This document shows positions 11,411-22,149 of a stretch of DNA of 44,156 nucleotides, in pieces. The position numbers were made by a program, and so were the translations under genes. This DNA is from Ophiothrix spiculata. Taxonomy: Eukaryota > Echinodermata > Ophiuroidea > Amphilepidida > Ophiotrichidae. The DNA is taken from the NCBI GenBank assembly GCA_000969725.1, contig JXSR01S044592.1. One strand, written 5' to 3'. The stretch's first letter is position 1, and every line of letters starts with the position of its first letter. The notes below the pieces were generated by a model that did not search any database, was not told the origin of the DNA, and saw only the letters and a program-made list of their open reading frames with translations.

Positions 11411-11827
11411 AATGTTTAACGACATATTCCTTAAAAAATTGTAAATATTGCTTTTTTAAAAAGTAATGTATTACATACACTAAATTTCAACCGCAAAACA
11501 TACAAATACTTACTTATAGATGGTGCAAAAAACAATCTTTTGCATTCCACCTTTATTTACCCCAAAAATATTTACAGTACATATCATTATTGCGGCATTT
11601 GTACTTTGGAAGAAGCATCGTTCATGATCAGTAAGATTTTATGTGATTTTTTTTTGTCGTGGATCCAAAACAAACAGATATTATATTTCTTGCGTTGAAT
11701 ATGTATTAGATAATTAAACAATTGAGGTAAAATAGAAAACGTTAACTACTTTGGATATCAACGTAAAGAAACCAAAGTCTGATCGGTAAGAAGCACTTAC
11801 ATTACAGCGATACAATATGTCTGTTTA

Positions 11828-12296
11828 CACTGAAAACGGTAATTAGTCAAAAAACATGTCTTATTTGACTAATTAAAAATTAGTCATGCAGAGTGATTTT
11901 TTCATAATTCATGAACAAATGCTATAATTTTCCTTGAAATGTTTAAAAACAATGTTTGATGTTTACAAATAAATATTCAATTTGTAATTTGGTAATTATA
12001 AGTTAATTGATAAATGATCAATTATAGGACTAATTTGTAAATATCAAATGCGTCTTTAATTAGTCAATTGACGAACTGAAATCCTGTAGTTCATCAATTA
12101 TCAATTAACTAATAATTAACTGATTACAAATTGAAAATTTAGAGATGGAAACTATTTTTAAACACTAAAAATTGTTTTTCAACATTTCAAAGACATTTAC
12201 AGCATTTTTTTAAGAATTATGAAAAAATCACACCGCAAGACTAATTTTCAATTAGTCAAATAAGACATGTTTTTTGACTAATTAACGTTTTCAGTG
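11828..12296. mobile_element. Foldback element, 469 bp, TA-flanked, AATTAGTCAA-rich
   Basis: Ends are CACTGAAAACG...CGTTTTCAGTG flanked by TA (11826-11827 and 12297-12298). Almost the whole element folds on itself with arms of about 230 bp. It is studded with TTAGTCAA/TTGACTAA words, especially in the outer 60 bp of each arm. The related sequence at 23,401-23,420 (minus strand) reads TTTGTTTATAAGCACC across the same point: an empty site. It is non-coding and fits a Tc1/mariner-type MITE. Confidence 0.92.
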
Positions 12297-12757
12297 TATA
12301 AGCGGGTGTCACTGCTGTGGGGTTTAGAAAATAGGCCAGGTGCCTCCTTATAAGAATTACAGACACTACTATGCAATTGAAGTCTGCATGTATGTGCGCC
12401 TCGAGATATATCTAAATGATATTAAAGCTTTCATCAACAAGATATTTCGAGCAATACAATGCAATGCTGTTTGGTAGCTGAGACTGCACTATACTTTGAT
12501 CAACACCAAATAAGCGGGCCTTTTCACATCATCAAAACACGACTTTCCGAGAATTCCCGAAGCCGATTTTACTCTTTCCGTCAACTGCCGACAAATTGCC
12601 TAACACAATACCTTGAAAGTCAAGTCCACGTTCACGTTAACTGACTGAGTATGAACTTCGAATTATACTTTTAGTGTGGTCGCACTGATGTGACTTGAAA
12701 TCTTAAGGGGGGGGGGGGGGCAACACGTAACTCATAACTGTTTAACAAAGTGCTTAA

Positions 12758-13884
12758 AGCTGTAATCACACTTTCATTTGTGCCCTTCATTTTCAACTGG
12801 GGAATACAGAATGAAGGACGGACGCAAAATAGAGACTTGTCCTATTTTTAGTGGGAAAAATGAAGGTTTTACAATACCAACAAAGGAATTGTGGTCAATT
12901 ATGACTCAAAAAATGGAATTTGCAGGGTAGAAAAGTAGGGATTTATAATAAATGTGTATGTTTGGTATTTTCATTTACATACAGTTATCTGCTCTCAACA
13001 TACCAACCAGTATTCATGTAATGAATGTCAAACATTAAAAAGTAGCCAAAGCCTATATCAAGCAAAGCAAAATATGGCTGATGAGTTTGACAAAACAGAT
13101 CAAAATATCTGATCTTGGGTCAAACGAAACAAGCATACATGTATAGCTCTTTGATAGTTTCTCGAAATTCAGAGAAACATTTTGTGTATTTGACTTTCAC
13201 TCATTTTGTGTATTACTTAATTTAAATCTAATTGGTAAATTGAATTTTACTAAAACCACAAAAAGCCTCCATGCACATATATATTTTGTAAAAAGCAAAG
13301 AGTAACATCATTCTATCAAAACATGAGAGTCGTTTTTACTTTTCAATAAAGAAAATAAAATGTTACAACCCCCTATGTTCTTCTCAAAACGAGATATGAT
13401 CTATTTGATTACAAAAACAACAGATTGCGTAACTCTACTACCTTTTAACAAGGAGAAACCTTTTATAATAGCTCTTCAAACTCATTTACATTCATGCCTA
13501 AAATTTGACATTGATATCCATGCTCATCTTCTGAACTTAAATCTCTCCTTCTTATCCAAGGTTTCACCACTAAACGTTTCCTCAACTTCTTTGCCCCTTT
13601 TCTCCTTCTTAGTCCCATTGTTAAAACTAAAATCGCACTAATTAATACCACCGTGTTTGTATCCATGTTAACTTTATTCTGGCGAGAACAATAAAGAAGA
13701 AATATCTCTTAAACAAGACCCCTGATAAAATTGTAGGAAAAAACCCACATGTTCACACAGGTCACATAATAGGACACACATATTTGATATAGTAAAATGA
13801 AAGTGTGATTTGCTTTACGTCTTTTATGTCAAACTTGTCATTTTTGAAAAAATGAAGGGCAAAAAAGAAAGTGTGATATCAGCT
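12758..13884. mobile_element. PIF/Harbinger-like element, 1127 bp, TAA-flanked
   Basis: Terminal inverted repeats are AGCTGWWATCACACTTTC, continuing as TGCCCTTCATTTT on both sides. The flanks are TAA at 12755-12757 and 13885-13887. Copy A1 has the uninterrupted site at 2801-2812 (GTGCTTAAACAAG). A 3-bp TWA target duplication is the Harbinger hallmark, and the interior holds a transposase N-terminus on the minus strand. The element is too short for a full transposase plus Myb-like protein, so it is a decayed internal-deletion copy. An alternative reading of the flank as 8 bp (GCTTAAAG) would suggest hAT, but the protein trace favours Harbinger. Confidence 0.85.
13463..13666 (-). pseudogene. 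Harbinger-type transposase, N-terminal fragment
   Basis: The frame starts with ATG at 13666 and runs 67 codons. A basic stretch (RRRKGAKKLRKR) leads into KPWIRRR, then DEHGYQCQIL and NEFEELL. That is the order of the conserved N-terminal block of PIF/Harbinger (HARBI1-like) transposases: W/KPWIxRR, then a short helix, then MxxxxFxxLL. The frame stops right after NEFEELL, and the next in-frame residues (KVSPC) still resemble the continuation before more stops. The DDE catalytic region was not found. This family call rests on motif recognition by eye. Confidence 0.6.
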
Positions 13885-14599
13885 TAAAGATATAAGAGAT
13901 ATAAAAGTGTACATTTCCAGAAAGGAATTTTACAAGGAACATGAAAGGGATGTTGATTTTTGACCAAAAATCACATTTTTTTTAGAAAATCACAAAAACA
14001 CATTTTTTGGCTATTTGGGCTATCAAACAAGCTAAAAATAAAAAACAATTAAAAACAATTACTTCTGAATGGGATTTTTAATTTAAAACACCCATTCAGA
14101 TGTTGCGTCATTTTTATTTTTGAGAACCTTGGCCAATATTTTGATTTTCATGCCAAATAAGGTCAAAAATTCACGTTGTTTCCATTTCTGGTCAAGTTCT
14201 AGCATGCGTAAGTGAGACATGACATTTCTCCATCTCATTCGTGAAAAGGTATTGTCCCCTTAAAATCATTAATTCTGATCAACTTCAATTTCCTGGCAAT
14301 TATTTTCAAAAAGGACCAATCTCTTTAATCCAGACGTTTTGCAGCATGATCATTTTTAAAAACAAATGTGATGCATTTTTATTGGCTCACACTGTAGAAT
14401 ATAATAATGGCGATTCCATAAACATGTATATATTGGAAATTATGCTGAATTAAGACTGCTGTCAGAACCTAAACTCAAATTTGTGTTAGATTGAAATGAA
14501 GCGTGCTTCACTAATATCATGGGTCAAATGCGATAAAGTGCGATTATCGTCTAAGGGCATAAACACCGAAGTTGCAAGTTATACTCAACAGCTCATGAT

Positions 14600-15175
14600 T
14601 ACATTTGGGGCTCGGCAATAATTACAACACAGTAGCCATAGAGAATTTTCAAGATTCTGTAAAAGTTTGCAACTTGAAAATGAATGGTCAGATCAAGTGA
14701 TATTTTCAGCATACATTTATGTTGTACTATTCTTATTATTTAGATAGAAAAGAGGCAAGGCTGTCATTCAAATCGGAATAAAAAATTGCACCAATAGGCA
14801 ATAATATGTACACGTAGAAGCTAATCATAACTTTAGGTGACAATCAAGTCCACTCCTTTGTTTCCTGTAACAAGGTAAACATCTTAATTTGAATTTAGGA
14901 TCTATTCTATTTTAAAAGCTTTGAACAAGACCACTAGTTTTACAGCTTTTTCAGTCCCTGGTGGACACCAATTGAATCACTAAATGTAAAGATTTTTTAT
15001 TTTTGTAACTTTTGTTTCATTTAATTTAGTGAAATTTTTGTCAAATGTTAAAATACATATTTCAAAGAATACTTGTCAACTGTATTTGGTCTAAAATCAC
15101 TTAAAAAACAGTTTAAACCTGTTTTGTATGATCACGTGTTTTTGAATTCTAAAAAAATCAAATAAAATCCGATTT
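14600..15175. other. Unannotated AT-rich insertion in A2
   Basis: After the end of A1 homology near 14,600 I see no gene, RNA or terminal repeat. Confidence 0.4.
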
Positions 15176-15256
15176 AAATTAAAAAAACACACCGTGATTT
15201 AATTTTTAAAAATCCGATTTTTTTCAATCTTTTTTAATCAAAAAAATCACCAACCC
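15175..15256 (-). mobile_element. Possible hAT-type element end
   Basis: On the minus strand this reads CAGGGTTGGTGATTTTTTTG, followed by runs of A/T with AAATCGGATTT. CAGGGTTGG is a common hAT-like terminus. No partner end or 8-bp duplication was found nearby. Confidence 0.4.
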
Positions 15257-15257
15257 T

Positions 15258-15790
15258 GTGCGGGTGGTACAATTATTCCTACTTCACAGCTCTAATAAAA
15301 AAAAAGTACAAAACTACAAAACACTGATAAAAATTGACTTAAAATATAGACAATCGTTTACAAATCGTAACCCACCGTTGCAATACGCCAGCATCAGTTT
15401 ACTTACGTTACCCAAAGTCGTTACAACTCGTTACCCACTGCAATATGTCGTCACAATGCGCCAAGTGATGTTGACAACGAGTACCAACGATATTATGACG
15501 ACCTCTAAACGTATACAGACTGCTACAAACGATCATGGAGACGTCAAAGAACTGAGGGTTGCGGTGGCCAACGAGATCTCAACGACATCAAATCTTATTC
15601 TATGTCATCCCAAAATTTTAAAACTTGTAACTGAAAGCGACCGATAGTAACGACAACCTGCGTATGTTAGAGGCGTGTGCTAACGTGAACCGACTTCAAC
15701 TAACGAGGACCGGCGTATAATTCAAAACTGCAATTCGCGGGTCTACGCTGCTTGTCGTTACCCCCAATACGCCCAGATGTAAACACACCT
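15258..15790 (+). other. CpG-richer insert with 129-codon open frame, unrecognised
   Basis: This stretch stands out from its AT-rich surroundings by many CG dinucleotides and repeated AACGA/CGTTAC words. An open frame spans 15258-15647 (Thr/Ser-rich, no motif recognised, non-ATG start). The block ends in CAGATGTAAACACACCTTAA, after which module M resumes, so it looks like inserted, probably transposon-derived, DNA rather than a host gene. Confidence 0.4.
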
Positions 15791-15829
15791 TAAAGTTTAT
15801 TCATACCGCTTATTGTGCTACTTACGAAA

Positions 15830-16440
15830 AGAGTGACTTTATTGATACCGCATATTACGCTATTTTACGAAAATTTACATATCTGAAATAAAAATTGAAT
15901 ATTATTCATATCACACTATTTTTCATGACACATGGGTACTGCAATGCATTTCAATAAAAACACTCTACAAATAGTATGTGTTCTCTAAAGCTCTTCTGAG
16001 AACTAGAAAAATGCTGAACACTGTGCTAGACATTTCTTTTAGAATTCATATTCAAAGTGTTGACTTTACACTCTCACCAATCGTCTGCCTCATTTGTATT
16101 GCCATTGATTGCTTCGTTCCCCTTTTCCTATTTTCCATACGAAGGAAACTCAACAAACCCAGAGGCTAAAGGCTTAGCAATGACATTCATCGACTTATAT
16201 GCCTCTAAAGGTCTTTCTTATTTCCGGAATTTCATTTATCATACAACTTTTGAAATACATTGAACAAAGAACGAAACTCGTGGCTTTATTAGGTTTTGAA
16301 TCTGAGTGAGTCTGTCTCATGTAAAATCGAAAAAGACCGACTTTATTCATATTACCCTACTTTACGAATTTGTCTTTTATTTTCATTATCAAGGTAATGG
16401 AATGTACACACACCAGATATTGGTAAATTGTTATTTAACA
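15830..16440 (+). repeat. Module M, copy 4
   Basis: It has the same order of blocks as copy 3 and supplies the empty site (15972-15973) for the foldback element at 6018-6913. The core is diverged (CTCTCACCAATCGTCTGCCT). Confidence 0.8.
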
Positions 16441-16805
16441 TCATGACCACTTGATGATACTCAACAAAAAAACAAAACAAAAAAATCAAATGTTTATCTG
16501 TCGTCCACCCAAGGAGCTCCAAGGGGGATGGTTTATCTCTCGTCCGCATGTTACCCCCTCAATCTTTGATGTTATAGCTCCTAACAAAGCATACTTTGCT
16601 TGTCCAAGGAGAAGAGGCTTGGTGTTCATAAATGTTTTAATGCTTCTCACTCAATGTTCAAAATATATGCAAGTACAAGTATCATATATAAGGCTTGTTG
16701 TCTGGATGTCTTCACCGCATATGACCTGTATCCTCACCCGGGATCCTCACAATAATTTGCTCACCCGAATCGCACTCATCTTTACATGCATAAAGCTAGA
16801 TCTAG

Positions 16806-17190
16806 CAGTGCCGTACGAAGAAAGAGGGCAGGGAGGGGGGGGGGGGGCAATGGCTCGAAATAGCGGGACACTACTAGTGGGACAAAAATTACAATATAGG
16901 TCCCGGAATTACTGTCCCGTTGTTTATCGTCCCGCTATTGAGCATGTACGTGCAAATTTTTCATGGAAATTTTTAGGTTATATATTTAGCATTTTTATCA
17001 ATTAGCAAATCTGACGAAAATGTTTGCACGCTACGCGCGTATTAAAACAAATATTTTGCCTCCATTTTGACCCCAATTTTGAAAGTTTTGGTGCTGTCAT
17101 TGACGGTATATTTATCGGGACGAAACATGTATTTGGTTTGATATCGGGACGGTTTGCTCCCTTGGCTTTATATGTCTTCGTACGGCCATG
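16806..17190. mobile_element. Inverted-repeat element, 385 bp, GGGAC-rich
   Basis: Ends are CAGTGCCGTACGAAGA and, reversed, CATGGCCGTACGAAGA. A 13-base poly-G run follows the left end. The word GGGAC/GTCCC occurs seven times, five of them within an 81-bp hairpin (16859-16939, AATAGCGGGAC pairing with GTCCCGCTATT). A CAGTGxCGTA start followed by poly-G and GCAA resembles widespread hAT-like ends, but no 8-bp target duplication is visible, so the class is open. Confidence 0.7.
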
Positions 17191-17469
17191 AACTTATCAC
17201 TGCTAAAGTTTAAGAACAACCACAATCACCAGCTTCTTTTTCATTCTGCTCATCCTCGGAAATGGAAATAGACCAAACATAAAACACACGGTTTTTTTAA
17301 GATTTATTAAATATTCAACATGAACAACCGGTTAATATCTAATTTACGCCTTGGGTCGTTTCAAAAGTATCTTCTTCAAGAAAGAAATATGTCGAAACGT
17401 ATGTTAATTGCAACTATACATGTAGAACTAACTATATTAGCTTAGATTTTCAACATTGAAATCCTTTGT

Positions 17470-17600
17470 GCTATAAGTCATACATGGAAGTAACAAGAAA
17501 ATCCACCGTGTAATGCAAGCCTTCCCTGTCATGCATATGACATGAACTTGTCGTGATTGTAAAAGAACATAAAACAACTCACAATAACATCAGACTTTGC
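17470..17600 (+). repeat. Dispersed repeat D, copy 3
   Basis: It shares AAATCCACCGTGTAATGCAA and TGACATGAACTTGTCGTGAT with the copies at 9.5 and 11.3 kb. Confidence 0.7.
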
Positions 17601-17785
17601 TTTGAGCTTTGCTCTAGTATAAACATTGAAATCAGGTGAGTGACACAGCAACCTTATTATGCTGGCTGCTCCGTCGGATGCAATAAACATCAAAGTATTA
17701 GAAAGTATAAAATCTTGAGTTTAAATATTGTAACATAAGTAACTTATTTGTTTTCCAGATCGTATCTACATTTACCTAAATCTTA

Positions 17786-18176
17786 GAAAAGTTTTTTTCT
17801 GATCGGAGCACCCGTTCATCTGGTCCGAATTTGTGGAATTCACTATCTAAAGAAATAAAATAATCCAAAACTGTCAAACATTTTCGTAAACAACTCAAAG
17901 CATCTCTTATTCAAAATTATGATTGAATGTTAACATTGACTCGCATTTTTAATTTGGGCTGGCATCCTTTTTGTGTTGTCTTGTTTTGTATTGTGAACAT
18001 TCCTTTTTCTTGAAACAATTTTCATTCAATGGGGTAGGCTCTTATCTGGCCTTATTGGTCTTCTGGTCTACTCCTCCGTAAGACATAATTTCAGTATTCT
18101 GTTTATTGTACGATTTATATTATTGCATTGTTATATATTTTGTCTTATGGAAAAATAAACATTGAACATTGAACAT
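17786..18176 (+). mobile_element. LINE (CR1/L2-like) 3' end, 5'-truncated
   Basis: In frame from 17816 the DNA reads SSGPNLWNSLSKEIK, a stop at 17861, then SKTVKHFRKQLKASLIQNYD and a second stop at 17924. G-P-x-L-W-N-S-L followed by V-x-x-F-(K/R)-x-x-L-K is the characteristic C-terminus of reverse-transcriptase ORFs in CR1/L2-like and related non-LTR elements. A 3' UTR of about 230 bp follows, then AATAAA (18154-18159) and a two-copy ATTGAAC tail (18161-18174). Short tandem tails of this kind are typical of the group. The 5' break is uncertain. The copy is dead. Confidence 0.8.
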
Positions 18177-18439
18177 TTACCTTTATGTAATGGCGTTTAC
18201 TGAGCTTAAATGCGAGAAGACTTATTTAAAAGCTTTCGCATCAGCGTCAGTTGTCCCTTCGACGTAATACTATTTATTTAAGCCTTGTCTTTAGCTACCT
18301 TTACACAAACAAGAATAAATAATTCGATGTTATAATTTCATTTATACTTGGATTTTAATTGAAATATAGAACTTTTAAGTTTGGTGTGAACTCATCCGTT
18401 CAAATCCCAGAAAATATTTTGCCAAACCAGAATCTATTA

Positions 18440-18640
18440 TTAGTAATTTCATGCTTGTCGTATGAATGACAAGTAAGGTTTATATTGCACGGTAGAATTT
18501 CTTCTCATTTCTAAGCATGACTTTAATACGTGAAGGAGGATTACCTTAAGTGATGCAACTGGAGTCGCAGTTACTAAACAGTATTTCGTTTCACGAAATT
18601 TCTTTTAGATTAAAACTCGAGAAATCAGTAAATATTTGTA
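18440..18640 (-). repeat. Dispersed repeat D, copy 4 (inverted)
   Basis: The reverse complement closely matches 11,140-11,310, including the ATTTCGTGAAACG segment and the CTCCTTCACGTATTAAAGTC block. Confidence 0.75.
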
Positions 18641-18649
18641 TGTATATTC

Positions 18650-19520
18650 TTTTCTTGAATAAATGGACGCAAACGAGTTTATTTCCAATGATAAGCAAGT
18701 AGAACTTAAGTTTCCGTGAAGTATACACATTGTATATCACATATCTTAGAATTATCAGATTTCACATGTGATCCGTTTTCTGTCGAATTATGATAATTAT
18801 ATGCTATTTTGTTAATTGAATTACCCTTTACTTTCTGTCAAACGTTGACATCGACATATAATATTGTTCTACGGATACACTGATCTTGGAAGCTACGAGC
18901 AATAATTATTATTGTTGTTACTAATCTGTTTTTGATTTTTTGAGTTATCGCAAACTACTTTTATACTGTAAAAAATTATTTTTAAGTAACTTTAATTTAA
19001 TTTCATCAAAATATGGGGCTTTCTGATGTTAACTCCAGTGTATAGATTGTGCTTAAAATTTGTGAAAGAATATCGCTGTTTTTGTTGTTGCTACTGTTGT
19101 AGGTTGTGTTTTAGATGTTGTTATTATTGTTTGCATGAATGAAATTTACATCGTAATATATGCATAAGTAAAACATATACGTCCAAATTACAAGAGCATG
19201 GTCTGATTTTTTAAAATTTAGTTTTCAGTTTCATATGAAAATGATGAGTTTCAAATTTCAGCTGAATCGGTCAAACCGTTTTGATTTTATAAGTAATTTT
19301 GTATTTCGGAGTTGCCTATACGTTGCAATATCAAATTAAATATGGTTACCATAACTAGACACATTTTTATATGTATCTTTTAAATGGAATATATCTCAAC
19401 TGTGAATTTCAATCTGTTAATGAGAAAATATGAGCAATATTTTCGTAACAAAATCTCAAAACGTTGAAAGTTGAAACAATCGGACTATGCTCCTTTAAAG
19501 CAAACTCTGTGTAAAGTGAT
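18650..19520. other. Unannotated AT-rich DNA
   Basis: No open frame of note, no RNA gene and no repeat recognised. Confidence 0.5.
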
Positions 19521-19521
19521 A

Positions 19522-21234
19522 TACAGTCGGGGCCACTCGCCCGATCGAGCGTACTGCTGCATGCAGCGGTACGCTCGATTGGGCGAGTGCATGTATTGCT
19601 GGATTGAGCGTGCCCGCTGCAATAGGCAACATCGCCGGTTCCTCTGGTTGTCTTGTGAATATTTTAGTTATGAATAACGAATGTTATCGCTTGCTTGTGT
19701 GGCTTCAAAGAACTTAAAAAACACAATAAATGTTTGCGGGGATATCCCGATATGCGCACCTTATGTCGAACAGCTTCTTAAACTAAATGTAACCTTGCTC
19801 TATCATACTATAATAACCGTTGCACCCCGACAACTTTTTTGCATGGCAACTGAGGTGCGGGTCAAATAGATCAGTCAGGAAACATCTAAAATAGTAGAAA
19901 ATTTGTAAAAGAGATCCATATGTACTTTGGCCCCAACATAGAATGTAATTACTGTAAGGTATTCAAGGCTAAACTTACACAGAATTTGAATCATGTATAT
20001 ATAATAAGGGACATAAATGGGTGGGTATTTTCAGACTTTCAACATAGAGCAAGGAAAATTGTTTGGATACCAAGATAAAAAGTGGAAAATGTACTGCGAA
20101 ATCAAGTATAATAACCTTGTCAAGATAGTAGAAACTTCTTTTTTTAATTAGATCATAGAATTGAGTATCAAGGGTGGATAGAATGTTAAAATTGTATGAA
20201 CAAAGAAATGAATAGCAGCCGTTAACGCTTTACTTGTATTTATGTTGTCTATATACGTTTACGTTTCAAAGACAGTCGTGACAAAAATGAAATTGGAGAT
20301 TCTTTGGATAAGAAATTTATGATTGTAGAAATGACTGTATAGAGAGGCATTTATTGTGTGGGACAATAAAAAAAAGTAATTTTAGACTTCAACTCAACAT
20401 ATTGTTGCATATTTAGTGAAACGTGGAAAAAATGAAGAACCCTTTTTCAATTAGATTATTGAATTGAGCATCAAGGATGAATAGCATGTTTCTTTGATCA
20501 TGTTGGTATGAAAATTGATAAGGGTATTTTTTCGTTAAGACTTTTGGTTTTTTTCTCCTGTTCGAATACGTGCGAAAGATTGTCATAACAAAACTTTGGA
20601 GGAGATACTTTGAAGGTTTATGATTGAAGTGTTATTAATGTAGAAATGGCTATACAGACGGACTTAGTAACTATGGGCATCGAAAGTTATAAAAAGGACA
20701 TTTAGATCAAAATTGTCATTACTGACATTCGTCAAATCTTAGTATTGTATGATACAAGTGCGACTAACCCAGAATAAAAATCTTAGAGGTTTTTTCCCCA
20801 TTATTAACTTTTTTGTAAAAACATGCATAATTTTGTTGATAGCAGTTAAGGCAACTATTAATCAATCATTTTTCTCTTACGTTAATCGCCCATGATATAA
20901 TGAATTGACAGTAACATTGGCATCGCTCAATTCAGCGACCACGCTTAATATGGCGTACTTGCGACGTAAACGATGCTTTTGCCGTTGCCACAAATGAATT
21001 CCCCGGTAATTTTTTTATGACCGGTCAAAACTTTTACAGTCTGGAGACATTTACTAGTAACGAAACATATTCAGTGTAGCTTTGAGTGACTCAGTGTAGT
21101 GAAGTGAAGCGAAACGCTGACCAAACATGTGTGCGCTTAACATCTCGCCTCATCGAGCGTGAATGCAACGCTGCATCGAGCGTGATCGCTTAAAGCAGCG
21201 TTCACGCTGAATCGAACGATGGGCCCTGACTGTA
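19522..21234. mobile_element. TA-flanked DNA element, 1713 bp, with ATCGAGCGT-rich ends
   Basis: Terminal repeats are TACAGTCGGGGCC at the left and, reversed, TACAGTCAGGGCCC at the right. Both are flanked by TA (19520-19521, 21235-21236), as in the Tc1/mariner superfamily. Each end carries a GC-rich array of ATCGAGCGT and variants in both orientations, including a 56-bp hairpin (19534-19589) at the left and a clustered set at 21,150-21,220. The AT-rich interior has a diverged direct repeat with a period of about 305 bp (for example 20,140-20,185 and 20,447-20,490). No transposase was recognised, so it is non-autonomous. Confidence 0.88.
19534..19589. repeat. 56-bp GC-rich hairpin
   Basis: The arms CACTCGCCCRATCGAGCGTA pair with a single mismatch around a TGCTGCATGCAGC loop that is itself palindromic. 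It lies 12 bp inside the left end of the 1.7-kb element and is probably part of its subterminal repeat array. Confidence 0.9.
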
Positions 21235-21659
21235 TAAAATAGTACAATAATAAAATACATCGCTTTTTATATTGCTACGTAGTATATGACTAATGCTTTT
21301 ATTTCAAGTAATTTCTTTCAACAATTTAAATACACATTGACAAAACAATATTCCGGCTGTAAAGATATGATTGCTATGTTTTCTTCTCATTGGTATAAGT
21401 TAATTTTTAACATTAATAATGTTTTTTTGTTCTGCAATTATCCTGTGCTACCGCTGTTTGATGGGTTTATTTATTAATTTTTCAACAAAAATGCACTGTT
21501 AAAATAAATGCAGGCCATTAAAAAGTGTTTAAATAAGTTCTGGAACTAGGTGTTGAACTGTAATATTTGTTTCTATAATTTAATTTCACATTTTATCTCA
21601 AAAATGCTCATTTTAAATTTAAAAAAAACCCATAATTTTTAGCCCATATTTTGAAATTT

Positions 21660-21844
21660 CATTATTAGTGGCGCTATTCATTTTTTGAAATTAAGTATAT
21701 GCATATTGCATAAATAAAATATTCGTCGTGTGAATTTAACATGAATAAAATTAGTTTTTGGTCTCTTTTACCTTATCCATGTGGCAAATGGCACATTTAT
21801 AGAAATAAATGGCTTGATTTATAGAAATAGCGCCACAAATAATG
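21660..21844. mobile_element. Small inverted-repeat element, about 185 bp
   Basis: CATTATTAGTGGCGCTATT at the left pairs with AATAGCGCCACAAATAATG at the right with one mismatch in 19. The interior is AT-rich and non-coding. The target duplication is not resolved. Confidence 0.65.
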
Positions 21845-22149
21845 TGCCTTTTGCATTAAATGGCTATATATTATTAGTGATCAAACAGTGGTGGTACGCA
21901 TGTAAGCAGAATTAACGGCTTAGTTTAAAATTTATTTCACATGTGCTTTAAGCATTCTATAGATGTGTCACTTACTAATTCCATGAATGTTAACTCACAA
22001 AAAAAAAAAACCAGCACCCAAAACTGGTGTAAAAGTAACGTGGAATCAAAGTCCGCCTTCCATAGATTATAACGGAATAAAGTCTGAAACTGAATGTTGC
22101 GTGAGAGTTGTTAGTACGGACAGTAAGATTACGGACTGTGATTCCTATT

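Larger units (their letters stand above)
10290..16440 (+). repeat. Segmental duplication, copy A2
   Basis: This is a diverged second copy of 1-5,480 plus the 5,850-7,130 module, with three extra insertions: repeat D (11,140-11,410), the foldback at 11828-12296 and the Harbinger-like element 12758-13884. The matching 14-base poly-G tract (12707-12720) and 12-base tract (2727-2738) sit at the same homologous position and differ in length. Confidence 0.85.

Noticed and set aside
16451..17005. 184-codon plus-strand frame
   Set aside because: It runs from duplicated DNA into the 385-bp inverted-repeat element and its poly-G tract. No domain is recognised and there is no ATG-linked coding signal.
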